In this document: one piece after another, positions 7,036 to 16,638 of the stretch
How positions within the stretch are numbered: position 1 is the first letter of the stretch
Layout of the letters: each line of letters begins with the position of its first letter
From: Chlorobiota bacterium
GTDB lineage: Bacteria; Bacteroidota; Ignavibacteria; OLB7
Direction: 5' to 3'
NCBI GenBank assembly: GCA_016710285.1
Contig: JADJXR010000001.1
Location: forward strand, 2,730,501-2,794,500
Length of the DNA stretch: 64,000 nt
The notes under the pieces: model-generated
Database searches by the model: none
What the model was told of the DNA's origin: nothing
Seen by the model: the letters and a program-made list of their open reading frames with translations, nothing else
Made by a program: the position numbers and the translations under genes

Positions 7036-9723
7036 ATGAAGAGATACTTACGCGCTACTACGCGCCGTGCTGGGCTGTTGCTGGTTTCTGGGTTGCTGGC
7101 CTGGACCGCCGCAACGGCGCAGCAGGCTCCCGGACAAGGAACCCGAATGTTCCGGCTTGCCGAGCGGAAAGTTTCCGGCAAAACCTTGCAATCGCTTCAG
7201 CTGCTGACCCTTGCCCGCACCCAAACTTTGAACCTTGATCTTGCCGCATTCCGCGCCGCTGCCGCACCGCAGATGCGCATTGCCGCCATGCCGATTGCCC
7301 CGGGGGTAGCGGTTGATCTGGAATTGTACGAACACAACAACATTGCCCCGGGCGCGGACCGCAGCTACACCGATGCCAACGGGCGGCGCATTCCGCTTCC
7401 GGCCCCCACGGTCCGCACGTTCCGCGGGAAGGTGGCGAACGATCCCGCAAGCGATGTCTTCTTGGCCATTGGCGACCGCATGGTTCTGGGCCACGTCAAC
7501 ATGGACGGCAAGGGGTATGAGGTCACGACCGATTTGGGAACGCCGAAGCAGGGGGATATCCTTCCGGTGGTGACGTATCCATTTTCCGATCTTCCCGGAA
7601 ACATGGTCCGTTGCGGTGTCAACGACCAAAACCTGCTTCGCTTGGATCAAGGGCACACCCGCAATCTCCCAAAAAATAGCGGCGGTCCACGCCTGCAGGG
7701 GTCCGGCGCAATCAACTACTCCATCAAAGCTGGCTTCGATGCCGATTATGAGTATCTGCGGCTGTTCAACGGCGACGTGGCGTTGGCCCAGGATTACATG
7801 GTGGGCCTTGCCAGCAAGGCCAGCGCCGTCTATGAGCGGGATTTGGAGACGCAGATTGTGGTCAACTACATCCACATCTGGGATAACCAGGGGCAACAGC
7901 CGTACAAGGAAAGTGTCAGCATGGATCAAGCCCTGTACGAAGCCACGGGATATTGGAAAGATAGCAGCAAGCCGGAGCGGGCGTTCATGAGCATCCTAAG
8001 CGGGAAGCCCTGGGTGAACCCAATCGGCATTGCATGGTTGGACGTGCTGTGCATTGACCGGCAATCGTGCAACTTCAGTGCCATCACCTACACCAACCCC
8101 TCGCGCGACATCATGGTGCTGTGCCATGAGATTGGCCACAACTTCTCCATGCGCCACACCCACGATTGCAGCTGGGGCGGGCAGTACGGCGGCGCGATTG
8201 ATAAATGCGCACCAGCCGAAGGGGGAAGCTGCTTCACCGGAACCCAGCAGCAGCTTGGGACGATTATGAGCTACTGCTCACAATCGGATCTGCGGTTCGA
8301 TCAAATCCAGATTGATTGGATGATCCCAAAAATCAACGAGAACAAGTTTGGACCGAACGGGGAAGGGTGCTTCGAGTTCTCGCGGAAGCTCACGGTGATC
8401 CCGCAGCGGATCATCTTCCCAATCGTGAAGCTCAATAACCCGAAGGACACCACCATCAACGCCATGTTCCGCAACAACAGCAAGGAAGATGTGATGGTGA
8501 CGAAGATAGACATGACCGGCGACGTTGCCGCGTTCGAGTTCAAAACACCGCTGGAAGGCTTCACCCTGAAGCCAGGGGAGACGAAATCGTTGGAGCTGAC
8601 ATTCACCGCAAAGGTGGAGGAGGTTCCGCAATACGCCAAAATGTTGGTGACGCACAACGGCTTGAACTACATCAGCCAAGGCCCCGTCGTTATCTCCTTT
8701 GAAGCCTATGCCGAGAACAAGCGGCCGGTGCTGGGATTCGTGACCAAAGGGAGCGGGAAGATTGATTTCGGGCGGCGCACAATCCAGAAGCCGGTCTATG
8801 ACACCTTGCGGCCATTGTACCGCAACCAGGGGAGCAACGGCGCGCCGTTGTATGTGGACCGCACGGAGATTGTGGGGCCGGATCGGTTCGATTTCGAGAT
8901 GGTTGCCGGCACCGCGCCGTTCGACCTGAAAAGCGGAAGCGGGCGCGATGCTATCGTGAAGTTCACCCCATCCTCCGTTGGCCAAAAAACCGCTTGGCTG
9001 AAGGTCTGGAGCAACAGCAACAACATCCAAGATGGGACCGACAGCATCATGCTCACCGGCGAAGGCGTTGTTGGAAGCGGTGCCGGGGTTGTGGACCTGC
9101 GCCTGCGTTCGGGGGCAATCAATTTTGGGGATGTGAAAACCTTCAAAACCTACGATACTGTCCTCTCCAACTTCTACTACAACGCCGGCACGGTGCCGCT
9201 AAGCATCTCCTTCTATGTGGATGGCGACAACTCCACCGATTTCTTCAGCAACAACAGCTTGGTGGAGGTGACGCCTGGGCAAGGGGATGAGCTTCAGCTC
9301 ACGTTCTACAGCGAGCGCAAAGGGGCGAAATCGGCCATGCTGATCGTCAGCACCGACGACGTGTCGGACGATAAAAACCCGGTCCGCGTCCGTGTGGATA
9401 CGCTGTACCTGTACGCCAATGCCGATGGGCTAAGCGCGGTGCCGGGCCAGCCAGCTGAGGTGCAAGGAATGGCCCTTACCCCGAACCCCACAGCCGGGGC
9501 GGTGGAGCTGGCGATTGCTCCCATGAACGGCGAACTTGGCCAGGCCTACACCATCACCATCACCGATGTTGTTGGGCGCGAGGTCTATCACGTGGAAGGG
9601 CGGTTCGAATCGGACAAAACCTTGAACCGAATCGAGACCGGGAACTGGAGCAGCGGCGTGTACTACGTGAAGCTGAGCAGCAAGCAAGGAACGCGAACAA
9701 TGCCGCTAACCGTGAAGCGATAA
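7036..9723 (+). CDS. Reprolysin-like metzincin metalloprotease with T9SS sorting domain
   Basis: 895-residue secreted protease. A signal peptide covers residues 1-29 (ending TAATAQ). The catalytic zinc site is HEIGHNFSMRH starting at residue 364, followed by the metzincin Met-turn (GTIMSYC), which places it in the M12/reprolysin-like group. An N-terminal pro-region precedes it. From about residue 450 to 800 there are repeated beta modules of the choice-of-anchor/ASPM-SPD-2 type (phrases such as INFGDVKTF). The C-terminal 85 residues are a T9SS type A sorting domain (LTPNPTAGAVEL ... GVYYVKL). Export through T9SS fits the PorV-like gene at 41126. Probable role: extracellular proteolysis. Confidence 0.88.
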   Translation: MKRYLRATTRRAGLLLVSGLLAWTAATAQQAPGQGTRMFRLAERKVSGKTLQSLQLLTLARTQTLNLDLAAFRAAAAPQMRIAAMPIAPGVAVDLELYEHNNIAPGADRSYTDANGRRIPLPAPTVRTFRGKVANDPASDVFLAIGDRMVLGHVNMDGKGYEVTTDLGTPKQGDILPVVTYPFSDLPGNMVRCGVNDQNLLRLDQGHTRNLPKNSGGPRLQGSGAINYSIKAGFDADYEYLRLFNGDVALAQDYMVGLASKASAVYERDLETQIVVNYIHIWDNQGQQPYKESVSMDQALYEATGYWKDSSKPERAFMSILSGKPWVNPIGIAWLDVLCIDRQSCNFSAITYTNPSRDIMVLCHEIGHNFSMRHTHDCSWGGQYGGAIDKCAPAEGGSCFTGTQQQLGTIMSYCSQSDLRFDQIQIDWMIPKINENKFGPNGEGCFEFSRKLTVIPQRIIFPIVKLNNPKDTTINAMFRNNSKEDVMVTKIDMTGDVAAFEFKTPLEGFTLKPGETKSLELTFTAKVEEVPQYAKMLVTHNGLNYISQGPVVISFEAYAENKRPVLGFVTKGSGKIDFGRRTIQKPVYDTLRPLYRNQGSNGAPLYVDRTEIVGPDRFDFEMVAGTAPFDLKSGSGRDAIVKFTPSSVGQKTAWLKVWSNSNNIQDGTDSIMLTGEGVVGSGAGVVDLRLRSGAINFGDVKTFKTYDTVLSNFYYNAGTVPLSISFYVDGDNSTDFFSNNSLVEVTPGQGDELQLTFYSERKGAKSAMLIVSTDDVSDDKNPVRVRVDTLYLYANADGLSAVPGQPAEVQGMALTPNPTAGAVELAIAPMNGELGQAYTITITDVVGREVYHVEGRFESDKTLNRIETGNWSSGVYYVKLSSKQGTRTMPLTVKR

Positions 9724-9750
9724 CGCGCAACGTAGGATACCGATCATTCC

Positions 9751-9797
9751 GCATCGGGGGGTTGTTCTTCGTGAGCAATCCCCCGATGCGCCGATTT
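9751..9797 (+). terminator. Hairpin terminator after the protease gene
   Basis: Exact 10-bp stem gcatcggggg (9751-9760) / cccccgatgc (9780-9789), followed by gccgatttt. It ends 8 bp before the start of the ABC ATPase gene, so it could also act as an attenuator for that gene. Confidence 0.55.
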
Positions 9798-9804
9798 TCA
9801 ACAC

Positions 9805-10884
9805 ATGGCTCAAGTCACACTCTCCAACGTTACCAAGCAGTTCGACGACGGAACTGTTGCTGTCAACTCCGTTTCCTTCGATCTTCCCGACGGAAAATTT
9901 CTGGTGATTGTTGGCCCTTCCGGCTGCGGCAAATCAACCACACTGCGGATGATTGCCGGCCTTGAAACCGCCACCAGCGGCCAGATCACTATTGGCGGGC
10001 AAGTGGTGAACAACGTCCACCCGAAGGACCGCGACATCGCAATGGTCTTCCAGAACTACGCACTCTATCCCCACATGACCGTCCGCCAAAACATGGAGTT
10101 CGCGCTGAAGATGCGGAAGGTCCCGAAGGCCGACCGCCAACGCAGGGTGATGGAGGTTGCCCGAATGCTGGAACTTGAACCACTGCTGGAGCGGAAGCCA
10201 AAAGCCCTTTCCGGCGGGCAACGCCAGCGCGTGGCGTTGGGGCGCGCAATCGTCCGCAATCCCAAAGTTTTTCTGTTCGATGAACCCCTCTCCAACCTTG
10301 ATGCCAAGCTCCGAAGCCAAACCCGTGCCGAGCTTCAGAAGCTCCATCACCAACTGAACGCCACCAGCATCTACGTCACCCACGACCAAGTGGAAGCCAT
10401 GACCATGGCGGACCAGATTGTGGTGATGGATGGCGGGAAAGTGCAGCAAATCGCCAGCCCGCTGGACCTGTACAACCGCCCCGCAAACCGGTTCGTGGCC
10501 GGATTTATCGGCACCCCAGCAATGAATTTTTTTGAGGGAAAAACGGAAACCGAAGGGGAGCAAACGTGGTTTGCCGAGCAAGGGGAAAACGGGCTGCGGA
10601 TACCGCTGGAACAAAGCCCCGAGGCGATGGCGCGTGCGGCCACGCTGGGGGTCCGCCCCGAGCATTTTTTGCTGACCGAACCGGGCGACCAGTTCGGGTT
10701 TGCGGTGACGGTGCAGGTGGTGGAGACGCTTGGCAACCAGACGCTGATCCACTTCCCAACCGGAGGTGGGATGGGAGTTGCAGCAATCAGCCCCGACCAC
10801 GAAATCCGCTACGGGGATCAAGCCTGGCTGCGCGTTCAAAGCGATCGGGTGCATCCGTTTGCCGCCACCGGGGAACGGCTGTAG
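9805..10884 (+). CDS. ugpC: ABC transporter ATP-binding protein, UgpC/MalK type
   Basis: 359-residue ATPase of carbohydrate importers. Walker A GPSGCGKST is at residues 37-45; the signature LSGGQRQRV and Walker B VFLFDEPLSNLDA follow in the expected order, with the switch His in YVTHDQVEA. The C-terminal third is the TOBE/regulatory domain typical of UgpC/MalK/MsmK (GFIGTPAMNF, GVRPEHF). No permease or binding protein is adjacent, so it may be a shared ATPase serving importers elsewhere. The symbol denotes family resemblance; the substrate is not known. Confidence 0.88.
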   Translation: MAQVTLSNVTKQFDDGTVAVNSVSFDLPDGKFLVIVGPSGCGKSTTLRMIAGLETATSGQITIGGQVVNNVHPKDRDIAMVFQNYALYPHMTVRQNMEFALKMRKVPKADRQRRVMEVARMLELEPLLERKPKALSGGQRQRVALGRAIVRNPKVFLFDEPLSNLDAKLRSQTRAELQKLHHQLNATSIYVTHDQVEAMTMADQIVVMDGGKVQQIASPLDLYNRPANRFVAGFIGTPAMNFFEGKTETEGEQTWFAEQGENGLRIPLEQSPEAMARAATLGVRPEHFLLTEPGDQFGFAVTVQVVETLGNQTLIHFPTGGGMGVAAISPDHEIRYGDQAWLRVQSDRVHPFAATGERL

Positions 10885-10986
10885 CAATCCCCACACCGGC
10901 TTCCCAGCAATGAACGGCTGTCCCCATTTCTGCGCTCTGTTGTTTCCCCCTTCTGTTCCCCTCCTTTCCTGTTTCTTTGCTCCGTA

Positions 10987-12147
10987 ATGAACCAACCGCT
11001 GCCAACGCCCAAGCCAATTCCCGAAGGGCGCGCCTTGCTTCGCCGCCCTTCGCTGGGGCGGATTCTGCAAGGGGTGCTGGCGGTTGCCGGGATCGGGATG
11101 TTCGCCTACTTGGCCCGCAACGTCAGCTTTGCCCACGTTGCCGATGCGGGAACCTCACTGCTGGTGCTGGCATTGGTGCTGCTGATCCTGACCGCCATTA
11201 ACTACTCGCTGGATACCCTCAGTTGGTGGCTGGTCTGCGGGGAAAAACGTCCATCCTTCCTGTCGCTAACGGCCATCCGGTTGCGGTGCGAGTCGCTAAC
11301 GAATATCCTTCCCGGGGGGGCGGTGATCGGCGAGCCGATGAAGGTGATGCAGCTGCTGCGCGCCACCACCATGACCACCGCCGAAGCCACCACCAGCTTC
11401 CTGCTGGCAAAGTTTTGCATCATCATTGGGCAAGTCCTGTATGTGGTGATTGGGGTGCTGTTCAGCTACGCGGTGCTTAGCGGGCGCGGGGAAGCAACGT
11501 TCGGAACGGAGCACTTCGGGCTGCTGGTGCTGGGGGCTGTGGGGGTGATTCTGCTGCTGCTGTTGGCGCTGCTTGGCGCAATGGTCTGGTTCCAACCGAT
11601 GCTCCGCTACTTGGTCCCAACCGAGCGCGAAGGGCGTTGGGGCGACCTTTGGAACCGCCTTGTTGCCGAAGCCCACAGCATCGAGCAACTGGTTGCCGTC
11701 GCCGGGCGGAAGCAAGGGGGGAAGCTGGCCGCCGGGGTGTTCTGCGGGTTCCTTTCCTGGTCCCTGAACGGCGTGGAAGCGTATCTGATCCTCCATTTTC
11801 TTGGGGTTGATTCCACCTTCACGCAAGCCTTCGCCATTGATGCCGTCAGCTGCGTGATTCGGATGGTGATGTTCATCCTTCCAATCGGAATTGGCGGGCA
11901 AGATTGGGCAATCACCGGCCTGATGACCGTGCATGGAATCGCCAACCCCGTTGGCGCGTCGGCCCAGCTGGCGGTGGTGAAACGTGCGCGGGAGTTTGTG
12001 GTGGTTGGCGTGGGGCTGGCAATGCTGGCGTTTTCCCGAAACGCCCGCCAAACATCCGCAACCCCGCCCCCTTCCGCCAACCCGAAATCTCACTCAGCTT
12101 CTGGCAATCAAGCTGCTCCTTCTTCTCCTTCCTCCCCCAATTCGTAA
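10987..12147 (+). CDS. Flippase-like domain integral membrane protein (UPF0104/LPG synthase TM family)
   Basis: 386 residues with about eight hydrophobic segments and the family phrases NILPGGAVIGEP and PIGIGGQDWAI. It belongs to the AglD/MprF-like transmembrane family (TIGR00374), whose members act in lipid or glycolipid translocation or synthesis. The soluble aminoacyl-transferase domain of MprF is absent. The last 35 residues are a Ser/Pro/Asn-rich low-complexity tail. Located 102 bp after the ABC ATPase gene on the same strand; no specific lipid substrate can be named. Confidence 0.78.
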   Translation: MNQPLPTPKPIPEGRALLRRPSLGRILQGVLAVAGIGMFAYLARNVSFAHVADAGTSLLVLALVLLILTAINYSLDTLSWWLVCGEKRPSFLSLTAIRLRCESLTNILPGGAVIGEPMKVMQLLRATTMTTAEATTSFLLAKFCIIIGQVLYVVIGVLFSYAVLSGRGEATFGTEHFGLLVLGAVGVILLLLLALLGAMVWFQPMLRYLVPTEREGRWGDLWNRLVAEAHSIEQLVAVAGRKQGGKLAAGVFCGFLSWSLNGVEAYLILHFLGVDSTFTQAFAIDAVSCVIRMVMFILPIGIGGQDWAITGLMTVHGIANPVGASAQLAVVKRAREFVVVGVGLAMLAFSRNARQTSATPPPSANPKSHSASGNQAAPSSPSSPNS

Positions 12148-12292
12148 GCGGGGAAAAACTTCCGCACCTGCAATCCCACCTGCACCAATGGCCGGTTCTC
12201 CGTTGTAGATTCGGAGGAACAGAGAAGGGCTTCGCAAACCATTGCTTGCGTCTCCTTGATGTTCCCATTCAACCATTTCCAACCGAATTGCC

Positions 12293-13651
12293 ATGCGTTC
12301 CATCAACCCTGCCACAGGCCAGCAGATTGCCGAGTTCCCCGAACTGAAAGAGCGCGACATCCAGACGAAAATAGGGGTGGCCGCTGCCACCTTTTTGGGG
12401 TATCGCCACACCACGTTTGCCAAACGGGCCGAGTGGATGCGCCGTGCGGCAATGCTGCTGCGGATGCGGAAAACCAGCTATGCCGAAATCATGGTTCGCG
12501 AGATGGGGAAAACCATTGTTGCGGCGGAATCGGAGGTGGAGAAGTGCGCGTGGGTTTGCGAGTTCTATGCCGACCAAGCAGAGTTTTTCCTGAGCGACCA
12601 GCAGATTGACACCGACGCTTCCCGCAGCTTTGTGACCTTCCAGCCGCTGGGCGTTGTGCTGGCGGTGATGCCGTGGAATTTCCCCTTTTGGCAAGTCTTC
12701 CGGTTTGCCGCTCCGGCACTGATGGCCGGGAATGTTGGGCTGCTGAAGCACGCCGCCAACGTGCCGATGTCGGCGCTGGCTATCCAGGAGGTGTTCCTCC
12801 ATGCCGGATTCCCGGAAGGGGCATTCCAGACGTTGCTGGTGAAATCGCCTGCGGTGGCAGCAATCATTGCCGACCCACGGATTGCCGCCGTCACGCTGAC
12901 CGGAAGCGAAGGGGCAGGGCGAAGCGTGGGGGAAGCCGCGGGGCGAAATCTAAAAAAGGTGGTGTTGGAGCTTGGCGGAAGCGACCCGTTCATCATCATG
13001 CCCAGTGCCGACATCGCGGCGGCGGTAAAAACCGCAGTGACGGCGCGCACCCTGAACAACGGCCAAAGCTGCATTGCGGCCAAGCGGTTCATTGTCCACA
13101 CCGAGGTGTTCGACCAAGTGGAGCGGCAGTTTGCCGAAGGGCTGGCGGCCTTGAAGATTGGCGACCCGATGGAGCCTGCGGTGGAGATTGGCCCGTTGGC
13201 ACGCCCAGAGTTTGTGGAGGATCTGCACAAGCAAGTCACCGCCACCGTTGCTGCGGGGGCGCGGTTGGTGACGGGGGGGAAGAAGCTGGGCGGGCCGGGA
13301 TATTTCTACCCCCCCACGCTTCTTAGCGACGTACGGCCGGGAATGGCGGCGTTCGATGAGGAGACGTTTGGGCCGGTTGCCGCGCTGGTTCGCGTGCCCG
13401 ATCTGGATGCGGCGATTGCGCTGGCCAACAACTCGCGGTTCGGCTTGGGAGCCGCGGCCTGGACCGCCGATGCGGGGGAGCAGGAGCGGTTCATCCGCGA
13501 GCTTGAGGCGGGGACGGTGGCAATCAACGGCATGGTGAAATCGGACCCACGCCTGCCGTTTGGCGGAATCAAAGCCAGCGGTATCGGGCGTGAATTGGGC
13601 GAATTCGGAATCCGCGAATTTGTGAACGTGAAGACGGTGGTGGTGGGATAG
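12293..13651 (+). CDS. NAD(P)-dependent aldehyde dehydrogenase, succinate-semialdehyde dehydrogenase-like
   Basis: 452-residue aldehyde dehydrogenase. The general-base Glu lies in VLELGGSDP (E226) and the catalytic Cys in NNGQSCIAAKRF (C260). The short N-terminus, VLAVMPWNFPFWQVFR and the C-terminal LPFGGIKASGIGRELG resemble short bacterial succinate-semialdehyde dehydrogenases (GabD/Sad type). Expected reaction: succinate semialdehyde to succinate with NAD(P)+. No gabT or GABA transporter adjoins, so the physiological aldehyde is uncertain. Confidence 0.87.
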   Translation: MRSINPATGQQIAEFPELKERDIQTKIGVAAATFLGYRHTTFAKRAEWMRRAAMLLRMRKTSYAEIMVREMGKTIVAAESEVEKCAWVCEFYADQAEFFLSDQQIDTDASRSFVTFQPLGVVLAVMPWNFPFWQVFRFAAPALMAGNVGLLKHAANVPMSALAIQEVFLHAGFPEGAFQTLLVKSPAVAAIIADPRIAAVTLTGSEGAGRSVGEAAGRNLKKVVLELGGSDPFIIMPSADIAAAVKTAVTARTLNNGQSCIAAKRFIVHTEVFDQVERQFAEGLAALKIGDPMEPAVEIGPLARPEFVEDLHKQVTATVAAGARLVTGGKKLGGPGYFYPPTLLSDVRPGMAAFDEETFGPVAALVRVPDLDAAIALANNSRFGLGAAAWTADAGEQERFIRELEAGTVAINGMVKSDPRLPFGGIKASGIGRELGEFGIREFVNVKTVVVG

Positions 13652-13816
13652 CGGTGGAGCCTAGGTTAGCCTTAATGGCCTCAGTACTGGTAGTGCCTTG
13701 TGCTTCTCCCGTGCTACCCTTTGGTGTTAGCAGGCCAACTCTGATGTCGCCAAGTTGGCTGCCACAACGCAAGTGCCCAATCCTTCCCATTCACCGTTCT
13801 CAATAATCAATTCCCA

Positions 13817-15880
13817 ATGCCGAACCGACTTCTTCACGAACGCTCCCCCTACCTTCAGCAGCACGCCCATAACCCGGTGGATTGGTATCCGTGGGGGGAG
13901 GAAGCGTTTGCCCGCGCCCGAAGTGAGGGGAAACCAATCTTCCTTTCCATCGGCTACTCCACCTGCCACTGGTGCCACGTGATGGAGCGGGAATCGTTCG
14001 AGGACCAGGAGACCGCCGCGATGATGAACGAGCGATTCATCAACATCAAAGTGGACCGCGAGGAGCGGCCCGACGTGGACCATATCTACATGACCGCGCT
14101 TCACTCCATTGCTGGGTCCGGAGGGTGGCCGCTGTCGGTGTGGCTAACGCCGGAGCTGCTGCCGTTCTACGCCGGAACCTACTTCCCACCACGCCCAGCT
14201 TATGGCCGCCCCAGCTTCCGCGACGCGCTTCGGGCGTTAAGCGATGCTTGGCAACACCAACGGGAGAAGGTGCTGGATTCCGCAACGGCGATTATCGAGG
14301 CGGTGGAGAAAATCTCGCTGATCCAAGCCGATGGCGGCGTGGCCCCGCTGCTTCCCATTGCCGAGCGTTGTTTCCAACATCTTCAACGGAGCTACGACCC
14401 GAGGCATGGCGGGTTCAGCGGGCGGCCAAAATTTCCGCAGCCAAGCATCTTGCAATTCTTGCTTCGCTATCGCCACCACGTGGGGAACGCGCCTGCCGTT
14501 GACCAACGTGCGGAATCCGCGCTGGCCATGGTCCACCACACCCTTCGCTCGATGTCTGGCGGGGGGATGTACGATCAACTTGGCGGCGGATTTGCCCGAT
14601 ACTCGGTTGACGAGGAGTGGCGCGTTCCGCACTTCGAGAAAATGCTGTACGACCAGGGGCAGCTTCTTTCACTTCTTGCCGACACCTACCGCCTGACGCA
14701 CGACCCCGAGCTGGCAAGGGTGATTGGCCAAACAGCCGACTATCTGGAACGCGACATGACCGCCCCGAACGGCGCATTCTACTCCGCCGAAGATGCCGAC
14801 AGCGAAGGGGAGGAGGGGAAGTTTTACGTCTGGACGATGGAGGAGCTTCGCGCAGCGTTGCCGGATCGGGAGCTTGCCGCTGTGGTGAGGTTTTACGGGA
14901 TTGAGGAGGAAGGAAATTTTGAGCATGGGAAGAACGTGCTGCACACCAGCGCAACCCTTGCGGACGTTGCCGAAGCGTTGGGAACAGATATTCCTGAAGT
15001 TGAGCAGCTGCTGGCCACGGCGCGGGAGCGGTTGTTCCAATTGCGGCAGCAGCGGGTCCGGCCCCACCGCGATGAGAAGATTTTGGCGGCATGGAATGGA
15101 TTGGCGATTGGCGGGCTTGCCAACGCCGCCGCCGCGCTTTCCCAACCACGCTTTGCGGCAATGGCCGAACGCGCAGCAAGGGCCGTTCTGGAAACGATGA
15201 TGGTGGATGGAAAACTGATGCGCCGTTGGAAAGATGGCGAAGCGAAGTTCGCGGGATACTTGGACGATTACGCCTTTGTTGCCGCAGGGCTGATTGAGCT
15301 GTACCACGCAACGCTGAACCCAGAGTGGCTGCGCCATGCCGAGCAGCTGACCCGCCTTGCCGACCATCTGTTCCACGACGACGTTGGCGGCGGATACTTC
15401 ATGGCCAGCGGTGGCGATCCCGCGATTCTTGTTCGGCCAAAGGTGGACCACGACGGGGCCGAACCGGCAGGGAACAGCGTCATGGCGATGAACCTTTTGC
15501 GGCTTGGCAGATTGCTGGGCGACCCGCATCTGCTTGGCCGTGCCGAGCGGACCATCCATCTTTTCCTGAACCGCGTTGCTGATGTTCCGATCATGATGCC
15601 GCTGATGTCGGCGGTGGGGTTGGCGCTTTCGGCACCGCCGCGCCAAGTGGTGGTGGCCGCCGGGGCCGATCCAAGCGAAACGGAAGGGTTGTGGCAGCAG
15701 GTCCAACAGGCATATCTGCCCGATACTCAGTTGCTGCTGGTCCCCGATTCTGGAGTTGACCCGTGGCTTGCCGAGCGGGTCCCAACCCTTTCCGGGATGC
15801 GCCCGATTGAGGGCCACGCGGCGGTCTATGTCTGCGAAAACTTTGTGTGCCACGCTCCCTCGCGCACGTTCAGCCCGTAG
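13817..15880 (+). CDS. DUF255 thioredoxin-fold protein (YyaL/SPATA20-like)
   Basis: 687 residues. The N-terminal thioredoxin-like domain carries C50-H-W-C53 (STCHWCHVMERESFED), the family hallmark. The rest forms an alpha/alpha-toroid resembling N-acylglucosamine 2-epimerase or glycosidase folds (GGGFARYSVDEEWRVPHFEKML, AWNGLAIGGLANA). Cytosolic; the biochemical role is not established in the family. The last codons (about nine residues) coincide with the first unit of a 159-bp tandem repeat that runs on downstream, so the C-terminus may have been shaped by the repeat. Starts at the ATG that opens the conserved NRLLHERSPYL motif. Confidence 0.88.
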   Translation: MPNRLLHERSPYLQQHAHNPVDWYPWGEEAFARARSEGKPIFLSIGYSTCHWCHVMERESFEDQETAAMMNERFINIKVDREERPDVDHIYMTALHSIAGSGGWPLSVWLTPELLPFYAGTYFPPRPAYGRPSFRDALRALSDAWQHQREKVLDSATAIIEAVEKISLIQADGGVAPLLPIAERCFQHLQRSYDPRHGGFSGRPKFPQPSILQFLLRYRHHVGNAPAVDQRAESALAMVHHTLRSMSGGGMYDQLGGGFARYSVDEEWRVPHFEKMLYDQGQLLSLLADTYRLTHDPELARVIGQTADYLERDMTAPNGAFYSAEDADSEGEEGKFYVWTMEELRAALPDRELAAVVRFYGIEEEGNFEHGKNVLHTSATLADVAEALGTDIPEVEQLLATARERLFQLRQQRVRPHRDEKILAAWNGLAIGGLANAAAALSQPRFAAMAERAARAVLETMMVDGKLMRRWKDGEAKFAGYLDDYAFVAAGLIELYHATLNPEWLRHAEQLTRLADHLFHDDVGGGYFMASGGDPAILVRPKVDHDGAEPAGNSVMAMNLLRLGRLLGDPHLLGRAERTIHLFLNRVADVPIMMPLMSAVGLALSAPPRQVVVAAGADPSETEGLWQQVQQAYLPDTQLLLVPDSGVDPWLAERVPTLSGMRPIEGHAAVYVCENFVCHAPSRTFSP

Positions 15881-16524
15881 CGGTTCCAGTGTGCCGGGGT
15901 AGCGGCAGGTCTTTAGCCTGCCGAGTGCTAGCGGAAGAAGATGACGCCGAAGGCTAAAGACCTTTTATCAATCCCGACGAAGGTCGGGACGGCTACCGCC
16001 GTTGGCGGCTGGGCTCCGTCGCGCACGTTCAGCCCGTAGCGGTTCCAGTGTGCCGGGGTAGCGGCAGGTCTTTAGCCTGCCGAGCGCTAGCGGAAGAAGA
16101 TGACGCCGAAGGCTAAAGACCTTTTATCAATCCCGACGAAGGTCGGGACGGCTACCGCCGTTGGCGGCTGGGCTCCGTCGCGCACGTTCAGCCCGTAGCG
16201 GTTCCAGTGTGCCGGGGTAGCGGCAGGTCTTTAGCCTGCCGAGTGCTAGCGGAAGAAGATGACACCGAAGGCTAAAGACCTTTTATCAATCCCGACGAAG
16301 GTCGGGACGGCTACCTCCGTTGGCGGCTGGGCTCCGTCGCGCACGTTCAGCCCGTAGCGGTTCCAGTGTGCCGGGTAGCGGCCCCGATCTTTATCGGGGC
16401 CCTGTGACCAAACACCGAAGATGACACCGAAGGCTAAAGACCTTTTATCAATCCCGACGAAGGTCGGGACGGCTACCTCCGTTGGCGGCTGCGCTACTGG
16501 CGCGTACGTTCAGCACCGGTGCGG
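15854..16524. repeat. 159-bp tandem repeat array (about four units) containing the nested palindrome
   Basis: The gap between the DUF255 gene and the OmpA gene (758 bp) is mostly this array. The phrase cgcacgttcagcccgtag recurs with its TAG at 15878, 16037, 16196 and 16355, an exact 159-bp period. Units 1-3 are almost identical (single changes such as gacgcc/gacacc). Unit 4 is altered near 16376-16416, where aggtctttagcct is replaced by gccccgatctttatcggggc. Each unit contains the inverted pair aggtctttagcct/aggctaaagacct and a cccgac/gtcggg hairpin, like the dispersed family. The first unit overlaps the last 27 nt of the DUF255 coding sequence. Confidence 0.93.
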
Positions 16525-16530
16525 GGGGGG

Positions 16531-16591
16531 AAATAAAAACAGCAGGTTCGCGGCGAAGCATGGAGTCTGCTTGGCGTGCGAACCTGCTGTT
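16531..16591 (-). terminator. Terminator of the OmpA/PD40 gene
   Basis: Read on the minus strand, a perfect 14-bp stem (aacagcaggttcgc / gcgaacctgctgtt; 16538-16551 and 16578-16591) with a 26-nt loop is followed by TTTTATTT. It lies about 48 bp after the stop of the minus-strand gene ending at 16639. Confidence 0.82.
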
Positions 16592-16638
16592 GGTCATCGT
16601 ACCGCAATGATGCTGCGGCCATGCGTGGCGGGTGGGGA

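Noticed and set aside
6726..7238. 170-codon plus-strand frame before the protease gene
   Set aside because: It overlaps the protease signal peptide in another frame and shows no family motif or signal; more likely promoter sequence.
15854..16524. Regular repeats resembling a CRISPR array
   Set aside because: The whole 159-bp unit is repeated including the would-be spacers, units are far too long, and no cas genes are present.
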